This document shows positions 36,893-44,150 of a DNA stretch of 64,000 bases, piece after piece. The notes under the pieces are model-generated. The model ran no database searches, was not told the origin of the DNA, and saw nothing but the letters and a program-made list of their open reading frames with translations. The translations under genes were made by a program, and so were the position numbers. The stretch is from Pelomonas sp052436255. Lineage in GTDB: Bacteria; Pseudomonadota; Gammaproteobacteria; Burkholderiales; Burkholderiaceae_C. Where the stretch lies: contig JBQVNP010000010.1 in the NCBI GenBank assembly GCA_052436255.1, positions 14,576 through 78,575 of the forward strand. Reading direction: 5' to 3'. Within the stretch, counting starts at the first letter, position 1. Every line of letters starts with the position of its first letter.

Positions 36893-38533
36893 ATGTTCCT
36901 GATGGACAGCACCATCCAGACCGCGTCGGCGCTGATCATCGATGGCAATGCCAATTCGCGCAGCCTGATGTCGGCTCAGTTGCGCGACCTCGGCATCGGC
37001 ACGGTGCGGCAGACGCCGCGTGTCAAGGATGCCCGCGTGATGCTGGAGCACCAGACCTTCGACATCGTGCTGTGCGACTACCACTTCGACGCCAGCGACA
37101 CCTCGGGCCAGGACCTGTTGGACGAGCTGCGCCGCGAAGGCCTGCTGCCCTACTCCACCGTCTTCGTCATGGTCACCAGCGAGGCCACCTACGCCAAGGT
37201 GGCCGAGGCCGCCGAAGCTGCGCTCGATGCCTATCTGATCAAGCCCTACACCAGTGCCAACCTCGCCGAGCGGCTGGCCAGCGCGCGGCAGCGCAAGCGC
37301 ATCCTGAAGGACATTTTCGAAGCCATCGAAAACCAGGATTTCGAGACGGCAGCCAACCTCTGCCTGGCGCGCTTCGAGGCCAAGGACAAGTACTGGCTCT
37401 ACGCCGCCCGCATCGGCGCCGAACTGCTGCTGCGGCTCAAGCGTTATGCCGATGCCCGCGTCCTGTACGAGGCCATCATTGCGGCCAAGACGGTCCCCTG
37501 GGCGCGCCTGGGCGTGGCGCGCACCGAGGTCGCCGCCGGCAACTTGCAGGCGGCCCGCCGCACGCTGGAGAACCTGACAGGCGACCTGCCCGACTACGCC
37601 GACTCGCACGACCTCATGGGTCATGTGCAGATGGAACATGGCGACCTCGCGCAGGCGCTCAAGACCTACCAGACGGCCGCGACACTGACCCCCGGCTGCC
37701 TGCTGCGCCTGCAGCGCTGCGGATCGCTCGGCTTCTACGCCGGCCAGCGTGCCGAGGCGCTGAAGATGCTGGAGCGCGCCATGTCGCAGGGCCTGCGCTC
37801 CAAGCTTTTCGACATGCTGAGCCTGGTGCTGATCGGGCTGATGCGCTTCGATGCCAAGGACACCAAGGGCTTCAAGTACGCCCACGACTCACTGGCCGCT
37901 GCCCTGGAGCGCGCACCGGGCTCCGTCCGCCTGCAGCGCTTCGACCTGGTCTTCCGCGGCCTGGCCTTCTTGCTGGAGCGCCGTGTCGGCCAGGCCCTTG
38001 TCGTCGCGCGCGAGTTCACCGGACACGCGGACAGCGGCAACTTCGACCTGGAGGCCGCCTCGCTGCTGACGGCGCTGTGGATACGTCTTTGCAGCCAAGA
38101 GGTCGAACTCGAGGAAATGATGCCCATCCTGCGCAGCCTGGGGGTGCGCCATTGCGCCACCAAGGCCAGCACCGAGATCCTCGTCGCGATGTCCGAAGCT
38201 CACCAGGGATCGGCCGAGCAGTTCCGCGATTGCCACCAGCAGATCTTCAACGCCGCCGAGACGGCCATGCGGCACTCGCTGCGCGGCAGCGCCAAGGTGG
38301 CCGTCGAGTTGTTGATCCAGCAGGGTGAGGTCACGCGCAATGCCAAGCTCATCGACATGGCCGGCCTGGTGCTGAAGCGCCATGCCGACAAGATCGACAG
38401 CGCCGCCGTGTTGGCCGGCCAGATCGACGCATTGCACAGCCGGTATGTGAAGCCCATGGGCGGCAGCCCCGGCAAACCGCGCGCGGCGGGCGGCGTGGCG
38501 CTGCGAGCGCCCGAAGCGGCTGTTGCCGGCTGA
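36893..38533 (+). CDS. Response regulator receiver protein with TPR-like domain
   Basis: A 546-residue cytoplasmic protein. REC domain at 1-130 with the phospho-acceptor Asp62 (IVLCDYHFD), MVTSEA and the conserved Lys in LIKPYTSANL. The first acidic position is reduced to IIDGN, as in some related regulators. From about 150 to 500 the chain is helical with TPR-like repeats (ADARVLYEAII, LQAARRTLENL, DLAQALKTYQ). There is no DNA-binding or enzymatic output domain, so output must be by protein contacts. The ATG at 36893 follows GAAGGGGG; the longer frame from 36752 is non-coding leader. Partner kinase not in the window. Confidence 0.9.
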   Translation: MFLMDSTIQTASALIIDGNANSRSLMSAQLRDLGIGTVRQTPRVKDARVMLEHQTFDIVLCDYHFDASDTSGQDLLDELRREGLLPYSTVFVMVTSEATYAKVAEAAEAALDAYLIKPYTSANLAERLASARQRKRILKDIFEAIENQDFETAANLCLARFEAKDKYWLYAARIGAELLLRLKRYADARVLYEAIIAAKTVPWARLGVARTEVAAGNLQAARRTLENLTGDLPDYADSHDLMGHVQMEHGDLAQALKTYQTAATLTPGCLLRLQRCGSLGFYAGQRAEALKMLERAMSQGLRSKLFDMLSLVLIGLMRFDAKDTKGFKYAHDSLAAALERAPGSVRLQRFDLVFRGLAFLLERRVGQALVVAREFTGHADSGNFDLEAASLLTALWIRLCSQEVELEEMMPILRSLGVRHCATKASTEILVAMSEAHQGSAEQFRDCHQQIFNAAETAMRHSLRGSAKVAVELLIQQGEVTRNAKLIDMAGLVLKRHADKIDSAAVLAGQIDALHSRYVKPMGGSPGKPRAAGGVALRAPEAAVAG

Positions 38534-38576
38534 GCTCGGGCTGTCGCTCCATCACCGGGCTGACACGGGCCGCCCC

Positions 38577-39701
38577 CTAAAAGAGGCTGCCTTGTGCCGT
38601 GGCCTTGGGCGGCCGGCGGAACAGCCCCAGCTCCACCGGCCGCCGCTTGTTGTGCAGGCCCAGCCTGCTGACAGCGCGCTGGAACCGCGCCTGCAGAAGC
38701 TCGGCCCAGACGCCTTCGCCCGTGAAGCGCGTGCCAAAACGCGCGTCGTTGTCCTTGCCGCCGCGCATCTCGCGGATGCGCGCCATCACGCGCTCGGCGC
38801 GATCGGGGAAGTGGCGCTGCAACCAGTCCTGGAACAGCGGGTTCACCTCCCAGGGCAGTCGAACCGGGATGCTGAACGCGCTGCTCGCGCCCGCCGCGGC
38901 GGCGGCTTCCAGGATGCGCTCCAGCTCGGGCTCGTTGATGAAGGGAATGATGGGCGAAACGCTTACCCCCACCGGAACTCCCGCCTGGGCTAACGCAGTG
39001 ATCGTGCGCAGCCGCCGCGCCGGCGCCGCCGCGCGCGGCTCCAGGATGCGCGCCAGCTCGTTGTCCAGTGTTGTCACCGACAGATAGACCGATACCAGGC
39101 CCTGCGCCGCCATCGGCGCGATCAGATCGAGCTCACGCTCGATGCCCGCCGATTTGGTGACGACCGAGAAGGGATGGGCGGACTCAGCCAGCACCTCGAC
39201 GATGCGCCGCGTGATGCCCAGCTTGCGCTCGACGGGCTGGTAAGCATCGGTCGCCGTACCCAGCACCAGCGAACGCGGTTCATACCGTGCGCTCGCCAGC
39301 GTCTCGCGCAGGCGCTCAGCCGCATTGACCTTGGCGACGATGCGCGTCTCGAAGTCCAGCCCCGGCGACAGGTTGAGGTAGCTGTGGGTGGGCCGCGCGA
39401 AGCAGTAGATGCAGCCGTGCTCGCAGCCGCGATACGGATTGATCGAGTAGTCGAAGTTGATATCCGGCGACTGGTTGCGCGTGACGATGCTCTTGGCATG
39501 CTCCTCGATGACCTGCGTTTCGGGTGGCAGATGCTCTTCGGCGGCATCCTGGTCCAGCGACCCCCAACCATCGTCGAACTGCTCGCGCTCACGTTGCTCG
39601 AAGCGATGCGGCATGGCGGTCGCGCTGCCGCGGCCCCTGATGGATTCGAGTGGCACCAGGGCGGGTTGGGCGCGGGCGATGCGGGCGGGTATAGGCGACA
39701 T
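38577..39701 (-). CDS. PA0069-family radical SAM protein (SOS-controlled)
   Basis: Predicted radical S-adenosylmethionine enzyme related to the spore photoproduct lyase-like group; substrate unknown. The 374-residue protein has the 4Fe-4S motif CEHGCIYC (C-x3-C-x2-C) after YSINPYRG. It also shows LVLGTATDAYQPVE, VTKSAGIERELDL, VYLSVTTLD and VSPIIPFINEPELE, the family order. The N-terminal IRGRG segment supports the ATG at 39701. A LexA box overlaps the start, so the gene should be induced by DNA damage. From memory, PA0069 homologues belong to the LexA regulon of pseudomonads. It converges with the REC-TPR gene. Confidence 0.93.
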   Translation of the reverse strand: MSPIPARIARAQPALVPLESIRGRGSATAMPHRFEQREREQFDDGWGSLDQDAAEEHLPPETQVIEEHAKSIVTRNQSPDINFDYSINPYRGCEHGCIYCFARPTHSYLNLSPGLDFETRIVAKVNAAERLRETLASARYEPRSLVLGTATDAYQPVERKLGITRRIVEVLAESAHPFSVVTKSAGIERELDLIAPMAAQGLVSVYLSVTTLDNELARILEPRAAAPARRLRTITALAQAGVPVGVSVSPIIPFINEPELERILEAAAAAGASSAFSIPVRLPWEVNPLFQDWLQRHFPDRAERVMARIREMRGGKDNDARFGTRFTGEGVWAELLQARFQRAVSRLGLHNKRRPVELGLFRRPPKATAQGSLF

Positions 39702-39720
39702 GCTGTAAATATATACAGTA
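39701..39720 (-). promoter_or_regulatory. LexA binding site (SOS box)
   Basis: CTGT at 39703-39706, eight A/T bases (AAATATAT), then ACAG at 39715-39718 and TA. This is CTGT-N8-ACAG with a fully A/T core, nearly the E. coli consensus. It abuts the start codon of the radical SAM gene (39701), so bound LexA would block its promoter. It is the only such site I see in the window. Confidence 0.85.
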
Positions 39721-39867
39721 TTTGACCGTGCACTGAATGGTTTTGCGCCAAGCTGTATCGCAAGGGCAAGGAGACCGTCGGCCGCCGCCTACGGCCGGAC
39801 GTGCAACGCGCTGACCTCAGGATCCAACGACCTCATCGAAAGTGAGTACCTCACCGAGGAGTCTTTT

Positions 39868-40215
39868 ATGAGCTTGAAAACCACCATTTCGTCTTCCCGT
39901 GTCGAGGGCACTGACGTCTACAACCTGGCGGGCGAAAAGCTTGGCGCCATCGACGACCTGGTCATCGACAAACGCACGGGTCACGTGCGCTACGCGGCAC
40001 TCGAATTCGGGGGTTTCCTTGGCATGGGCTCCGACAGGTTTCCTCTGCCGTGGAGCATGCTGACCTACGACACCGAGAAAGACGGCTATGTCGTCAACCT
40101 CGACATGGAGCAGCTCAGGAGCGGGCCGCATTACGCCAAGGAAGACCGACCGGACTATTCCGATGAATACGGTCGCGGCGTCTACGACCACTACGGCGCG
40201 CACTGGGGCGTCTGA
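39868..40215 (+). CDS. PRC-barrel domain protein
   Basis: A 115-residue soluble protein with one PRC-barrel domain: SSSRVEGTDVYNLAGEKLGAIDDLVIDKRTG, then YAALEFGGFLGMGSDRFPLPW and the segment YDTEKDGYVV. The C-terminus is rich in Asp, Tyr and His (YSDEYGRGVYDHYG). PRC-barrel proteins of this small type are often stress- or photosynthesis-related, but no function can be given here. The ribosome binding site GAGGAG precedes the ATG at 39868. It is divergent from the radical SAM gene and followed by a small lipoprotein gene 37 bp downstream. Confidence 0.9.
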   Translation: MSLKTTISSSRVEGTDVYNLAGEKLGAIDDLVIDKRTGHVRYAALEFGGFLGMGSDRFPLPWSMLTYDTEKDGYVVNLDMEQLRSGPHYAKEDRPDYSDEYGRGVYDHYGAHWGV

Positions 40216-40252
40216 GCGCCCCGGTACTCCAGTGACTTGAACGGAGCAGGCA

Positions 40253-40444
40253 ATGAGGCCGCAGCAGCGCTTGGTGCAGGTGATGTCGGGCATCGTCATC
40301 ACGCTGGCGGTGCTGACGGCGTGTCGCAAGGAAGTGCCGCCGCCGAATCCCATACCGGCGCCCGATCGGCTGCCGAAACCGACGACTCTGCCGCCGGCGA
40401 CGCAGTTCACCGCCGCGCCATGGGGCGGGTTTGCCAGCAGCTAG
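40253..40444 (+). CDS. Small lipoprotein of unknown function
   Basis: A 63-residue protein with a lipoprotein signal peptide: positively charged start, hydrophobic core VMSGIVITLAVL, lipobox LTAC with Cys24. The mature part is only about 40 residues, Pro-rich (PPPNPIPAPDRLPKP), with no recognisable domain. GGAGCAGG just upstream of the ATG at 40253 is a good ribosome binding site, which makes it a likely real gene despite its size. It lies between the PRC-barrel and response regulator genes on the same strand. Confidence 0.7.
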   Translation: MRPQQRLVQVMSGIVITLAVLTACRKEVPPPNPIPAPDRLPKPTTLPPATQFTAAPWGGFASS

Positions 40445-40494
40445 GTGATTGTCCCCAGAGCAGCTTGCAGCGCTTGGGCCGACAGTCGCAACCC

Positions 40495-40890
40495 ATGACC
40501 CCACATGCCCCCGCGCCGGCCGACTCCGCCGATCCGCAAAAGCTCAGGGTCCTGGTCGTGGACGACGACCCGGACTCGGCGGAGTCATTGGCATTCAGTC
40601 TGCAACTGGAAGGCCGACAGGTGCGCTATGTCACTTGTGCGCGGGATGCCCTCATGGTGGCGGAGACCCTCTCCCCTCACTTCGCGCTGATCGACGTCTT
40701 CATGCCCCAGATCGACGGCCATGCCCTGGCGGCCGAGCTGCGCCAGCGCTTCGGCCAGCAGATCGTCGTTGTCGCCGTCACCGGCGCATTGAAGAGCGTC
40801 GAACTGAACGCTTTCGATCACCACCTGATGAAGCCGATCAATTTCGAGCAACTCGACGAGCTGCTGTCCCAGCAGCGGCGCGGCAGCTGA
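40495..40890 (+). CDS. Single-domain response regulator
   Basis: A 131-residue stand-alone REC domain: acidic pair Asp23/Asp24 in VLVVDDDPDS, phospho-acceptor Asp67 in LIDVFMPQIDG, Thr in AVTGAL and Lys in HLMKPINFEQL. There is no output domain. The ATG at 40495 is chosen because the first 16 residues are a short disordered leader before the REC fold; the frame further upstream overlaps the lipoprotein gene. Histidine kinase partner not nearby. It converges with dnaB. Confidence 0.9.
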   Translation: MTPHAPAPADSADPQKLRVLVVDDDPDSAESLAFSLQLEGRQVRYVTCARDALMVAETLSPHFALIDVFMPQIDGHALAAELRQRFGQQIVVVAVTGALKSVELNAFDHHLMKPINFEQLDELLSQQRRGS

Positions 40891-40920
40891 GTCGCCCAGG
40901 CGCCTGAGCCCGGACGCGGC

Positions 40921-42345
40921 TCAGTACTCGTCCCGCTCCACGCCGACATAGCCTGGCGCCAGATTCTCGAACTTGGTGTGCATGCGCTGGAACATCAGCT
41001 TCACAGTGCCCACCGGGCCGTTACGCTGTTTCGCAATGATGATCTCGGCCACACCCGGCTCCTTGCACTCGTCCTTGGTGTAGTACTCGTCGCGGTAGAT
41101 GAACATGATGATGTCCGCGTCCTGCTCAATGGCGCCCGACTCGCGCAGGTCGGACATCATGGGCCGCTTGTCGGGTCGCTGTTCCACCGAGCGGTTCAAC
41201 TGCGACAGCGCAATGACGGGGCATTTCAATTCCTTGGCCAGCGCCTTGAGGCCGCGCGAAATCTCGCCGAGCACGGTCGCACGGTTTTCCTCGCTGCCGC
41301 CGCCGTTGCCGCTCATCAGCTGCAGGTAGTCGATGACGATCAGCCCGAGCTGGCCGCAGATGCGGGCCTGGCGCCGCGCACGGGCGCGCACTTCGCTGGG
41401 CGACAGGCCAGGGCTCTCGTCGATGAAGATGCTCGCCTTGCCGAGCTTGTCGACCGCCTCGGACAGGCGGCCCCACTCGTCGTCCTTGAGTTGCCCGGTG
41501 CGCAGATGGCTCTGGTCGATGCGGCCAATGGAGCCCACCATGCGCAGGGCCAGCTGGGCAGCGCCCATTTCCATCGAGTAGATGACGACGGGCAGGCCCT
41601 CGTTGATCGCCACGTTCTCGGCGATGTTGACGGCAAAGGCGGTCTTGCCCATGGAGGGACGCGCGGCCAACACGATGAGGTCGCCGCCTTGCAGGCCGGC
41701 CGTCTGGCGATCGAGGTCGTAGAAGCCCGTGCGGACGCCGGTCACGTCCTGGGCACCGCTCTCGGCCAGCTCGTTGACGCGGTCGATCAGCGCGACAACC
41801 AAGTTGTCCATGCTCTGGAAGCCCTGGCGGCTGCGCGAGCCCTCCTCGCCGATGCGGAAGATCTTGCCCTCGGCCTCATCGAGGATCTGTGTGACGGCGC
41901 GGCCCTGCGGGTTCATCGCCGCGGTGGCGATCTCGTCGCTGGTGGCCACCAGCTTGCGCAGGATGGCGCGCTCGCGAACGATCTCGGCATAACGGCGTAG
42001 ATTGGCGGCGCTCGGCACACTCTGCGCCAGCGCGTTCAGATAGGCCAGGCCACCGCATTCCTCGGCGCGGCCGACAGAGGTCAGCTCGTCGAAGACAGTC
42101 ACCACGTCGGCCGGCTTGCCCGCGTTGATCAGCTTGCCGACGGCCGTGTAGACATGCTTGTGCTCGAAGCGGTAGAAGTCGCTGTCGGTCAGCAGGTCGG
42201 CGGCCTTGTCCCAGGCGGAGTTGTCGATCAGCAGGCCGCCGAGCACGCTCTGTTCGGCCTCCACCGAGTGCGGCGGCACGCGCAGGCGCGCGACTTCATC
42301 GTCGTAGGGTGCGGTGGAAGATGAAGCGGGAAAGATCGCGGACAT
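40921..42345 (-). CDS. dnaB: Replicative DNA helicase
   Basis: Hexameric 5' to 3' helicase of the replication fork, 474 residues (E. coli 471). The N-terminal helical domain begins RVPPHSVEAEQSVLGGLL. The RecA-like ATPase domain has Walker A ARPSMGKTAFA, Walker B LIVIDYLQLM, and the motifs SQLNRSVEQRPDKRP and DLRESGAIEQDADII. The ATG at 42345 is preferred because the upstream extension crosses the rplI terminator. It is the last gene after rpsF-priB-rpsR-rplI, a conserved order, but with its own transcription start implied by that terminator. Confidence 0.97.
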   Translation of the reverse strand: MSAIFPASSSTAPYDDEVARLRVPPHSVEAEQSVLGGLLIDNSAWDKAADLLTDSDFYRFEHKHVYTAVGKLINAGKPADVVTVFDELTSVGRAEECGGLAYLNALAQSVPSAANLRRYAEIVRERAILRKLVATSDEIATAAMNPQGRAVTQILDEAEGKIFRIGEEGSRSRQGFQSMDNLVVALIDRVNELAESGAQDVTGVRTGFYDLDRQTAGLQGGDLIVLAARPSMGKTAFAVNIAENVAINEGLPVVIYSMEMGAAQLALRMVGSIGRIDQSHLRTGQLKDDEWGRLSEAVDKLGKASIFIDESPGLSPSEVRARARRQARICGQLGLIVIDYLQLMSGNGGGSEENRATVLGEISRGLKALAKELKCPVIALSQLNRSVEQRPDKRPMMSDLRESGAIEQDADIIMFIYRDEYYTKDECKEPGVAEIIIAKQRNGPVGTVKLMFQRMHTKFENLAPGYVGVERDEY

Positions 42346-42407
42346 GCCTGTGGATAAAGCTGTGAACGGACTGGGAGCAAGCGGTGGAGCGGGCGGGAAA
42401 ACCCAGT

Positions 42408-42448
42408 CCGAAAAGACAGAAGGCCGAAACCCAAAGGTTTCGGCCTTC
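42408..42448 (-). terminator. Rho-independent terminator between rplI and dnaB
   Basis: A perfect 13-bp stem (42419-42431 with 42436-42448) has a 4-base loop. On the minus strand it is followed by TGTCTTTTC. It ends the rpsF-priB-rpsR-rplI transcript. Confidence 0.88.
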
Positions 42449-42490
42449 ACTGGGTTGTAGCCCTCGCGGGCTACTTCACCATTAGGGCGA

Positions 42491-42943
42491 CTACTCGGCC
42501 TCTGCAACCACTTGTACGCTGATTTCGACGACGACGTCCGTGTGGGCAGCAACGCTCACCGGGAACTCGCCAACGGTCTTCAGCGGGCCGTTGGGCAGGC
42601 GCACTTGCGACTTGGCGATGGGCGAGCCCATCCTGGTCAGCGCGTCGGCGATGTCGGCGTTCGTCACGGAGCCGAACAGGCGGCCGTCCACACCGGCCTT
42701 TTGGGCGATGCGAACGGTCTTGCCGGCGAGTGCTTCACCCAGCTTCTGGGCTTCGGCCAGCTTGGCAGCGGCGGCCTTCTCGAGCTCCGCACGGCGGGCT
42801 TCGAATTCCTTGATCGCCGCCTCGGTGGCGCGGCGCGCCTGCTTGGTCGGGATCAGGAAGTTGCGGGCATAACCGTCCTTGACCTTGACGACATCGCCGA
42901 GGTTGCCGAGGTTGGCCACTTTTTCGAGCAGGATCACTTGCAT
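42491..42943 (-). CDS. rplI: 50S ribosomal protein L9
   Basis: Binds 23S rRNA and projects from the L1 stalk base. The 150-residue protein has the N-terminal globule MQVILLEKVANLGNLGDVVKVKDGYARNFLIP split by the expected glycine signature. A long connecting helix (RAELEKAAAAKLAEAQKL) leads to the C-terminal domain ending in VVVEISVQVVAEAE. Length is standard. It follows rpsR by 12 bp. Confidence 0.98.
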   Translation of the reverse strand: MQVILLEKVANLGNLGDVVKVKDGYARNFLIPTKQARRATEAAIKEFEARRAELEKAAAAKLAEAQKLGEALAGKTVRIAQKAGVDGRLFGSVTNADIADALTRMGSPIAKSQVRLPNGPLKTVGEFPVSVAAHTDVVVEISVQVVAEAE

Positions 42944-42955
42944 GTCGTCAGCTCC

Positions 42956-43246
42956 TTAGACCTTGTGCTGGTCGCTGTACGGCAGGAAGGCCAGGAAGCG
43001 CGCGCGCTTGATGGCAACCGTCAGCTGACGCTGGAAGAAAGCGCGCGTGCCGGTCAGGCGAGCGGGCGTGATCTTGCCGTTTTCGGACACGAAATCGCGC
43101 AGCGTGTCGATGTCCTTGTAGTCGATCTGCTCGACACCGGCGACGGTGAAGCGGCAGAAACGCTTGCGACGGAACAGCAACGATTGTTGGTTGCGCTTGG
43201 GCTTCTTGTCTTTGGAGAAGCGACCTTTACCACGTGGCGGGGGCAT
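42956..43246 (-). CDS. rpsR: 30S ribosomal protein S18
   Basis: Binds 16S rRNA together with S6 on the platform. 96 residues with a Lys/Arg-rich N-terminal tail, the FCRFTVAGVEQIDYKD segment and the family signature ITPARLTGTRAFFQRQL, ending LAFLPYSDQHKV. It is slightly longer than the E. coli protein (75) because of the basic N-terminal extension, common in Burkholderiales. It lies between priB and rplI. Confidence 0.98.
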   Translation of the reverse strand: MPPPRGKGRFSKDKKPKRNQQSLLFRRKRFCRFTVAGVEQIDYKDIDTLRDFVSENGKITPARLTGTRAFFQRQLTVAIKRARFLAFLPYSDQHKV

Positions 43247-43274
43247 AGAGGACCTCTGTTAAATCTATCCGGAT

Positions 43275-43586
43275 TCAATGACTTCCGGGTTCTGCGGCAG
43301 CAGGGGGTTCGATCACGGTGACATGGGCGATGAAGCCCCTGCCGTTGCGCTGGTGCGTCAGGAAACCGCGGAAAACCGCGACACCGCCGACGCCCAACGA
43401 CTGCAACTGCTTGGCAAGTTCACCCACTGCTACCGCCTTGATCTCCAGGGAGACTTTGCGCGGCTTGCCGGCTTCGATGACTTCGGACTCGGCCTTGAGG
43501 CTTGCGTCCAGGGCCATCAGCCCTGCGGGTGTATAGCGAACTTGTCCGAGTTGTTGGATCTGTGCCTGCAGGTGAAGCTGGTTCAC
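43275..43586 (-). CDS. priB: Primosomal replication protein N (PriB)
   Basis: Single-stranded DNA-binding OB-fold protein that stabilises PriA at stalled forks during replication restart. 103 residues. The N-terminal half (NQLHLQAQIQQLGQVRYTPAG) and the C-terminal GFLTHQRNGRGFIAHVTVIEP match the betaproteobacterial PriB group. The gene sits between rpsF and rpsR, its diagnostic location. Separation from rpsF is 51 bp. Confidence 0.94.
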   Translation of the reverse strand: MNQLHLQAQIQQLGQVRYTPAGLMALDASLKAESEVIEAGKPRKVSLEIKAVAVGELAKQLQSLGVGGVAVFRGFLTHQRNGRGFIAHVTVIEPPAAAEPGSH

Positions 43587-43637
43587 GCTAGAGGCAAGCT
43601 GCTCGAAAAACCTGGTTCTTCAGCGATGAGCGTTGGC

Positions 43638-44003
43638 TCAGGCCGCTTCTTGCTGTTGCGGCGCCTTGCGGGCCTCTTCGCGCTCGACGGCCTTCATCAT
43701 GACCGAGGGGGTCGAGATGGCCTTGTCCTGGACCACGGTGAGGTGGCGCAACACGGCGTCGTTGAAGCGGAAGCCCGTCTCGAGTTCAGCCAGGACTTCC
43801 TTGCTGCACTCGATGTTCAGGCACAGGTAGTGAGCCTTGGCGAGCTTCTGGATCAGGTAGGCCATCTGGCGACGGCCCCAGTCCTCGACTCGGTGCACGA
43901 CACCGCCACCAGCGGTGATCAGGCCCTTGTAACGCTCCAGCATGGCCGGAACCTGTTCGCTTTGATCCGGATGGATCAGCAGAACGATTTCATAGTGACG
44001 CAT
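43638..44003 (-). CDS. rpsF: 30S ribosomal protein S6
   Basis: Platform protein that pairs with S18. 121 residues from the ATG at 44003, which has AAGGAG closely upstream. The MRHYEIVLLIHPDQSEQVPA start, GGVVHRVEDWGRRQMAY and the KAHYLCLNIE strand are family hallmarks. The C-terminus is charged and Gln/Ala-rich. First gene of the rpsF-priB-rpsR-rplI operon; in other bacteria the S6-S18 complex can bind its own leader, but I cannot show such a structure here. Confidence 0.98.
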   Translation of the reverse strand: MRHYEIVLLIHPDQSEQVPAMLERYKGLITAGGGVVHRVEDWGRRQMAYLIQKLAKAHYLCLNIECSKEVLAELETGFRFNDAVLRHLTVVQDKAISTPSVMMKAVEREEARKAPQQQEAA

Positions 44004-44108
44004 GAATACTCCTTGTGGATTCCAGCCCAGCGCTGTCGATAGTGATCTGCCGGGCTGTGGAAGCCGGGTCACAGCGTCTACTCGTGACTCGGCAAGGGGG
44101 AACCCGCG

Positions 44109-44137
44109 ATTCTAGCCCGAGACGACCGATCCACCAA
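44109..44137 (-). promoter_or_regulatory. Sigma-70 promoter of the rpsF operon
   Basis: On the minus strand, TTGGTG (44137-44132) and TAGAAT (44114-44109) are spaced by exactly 17 bases. The transcript would start near 44102, giving a leader of about 100 bases before rpsF. Confidence 0.65.
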
Positions 44138-44150
44138 TCGAGTGCTGTTC

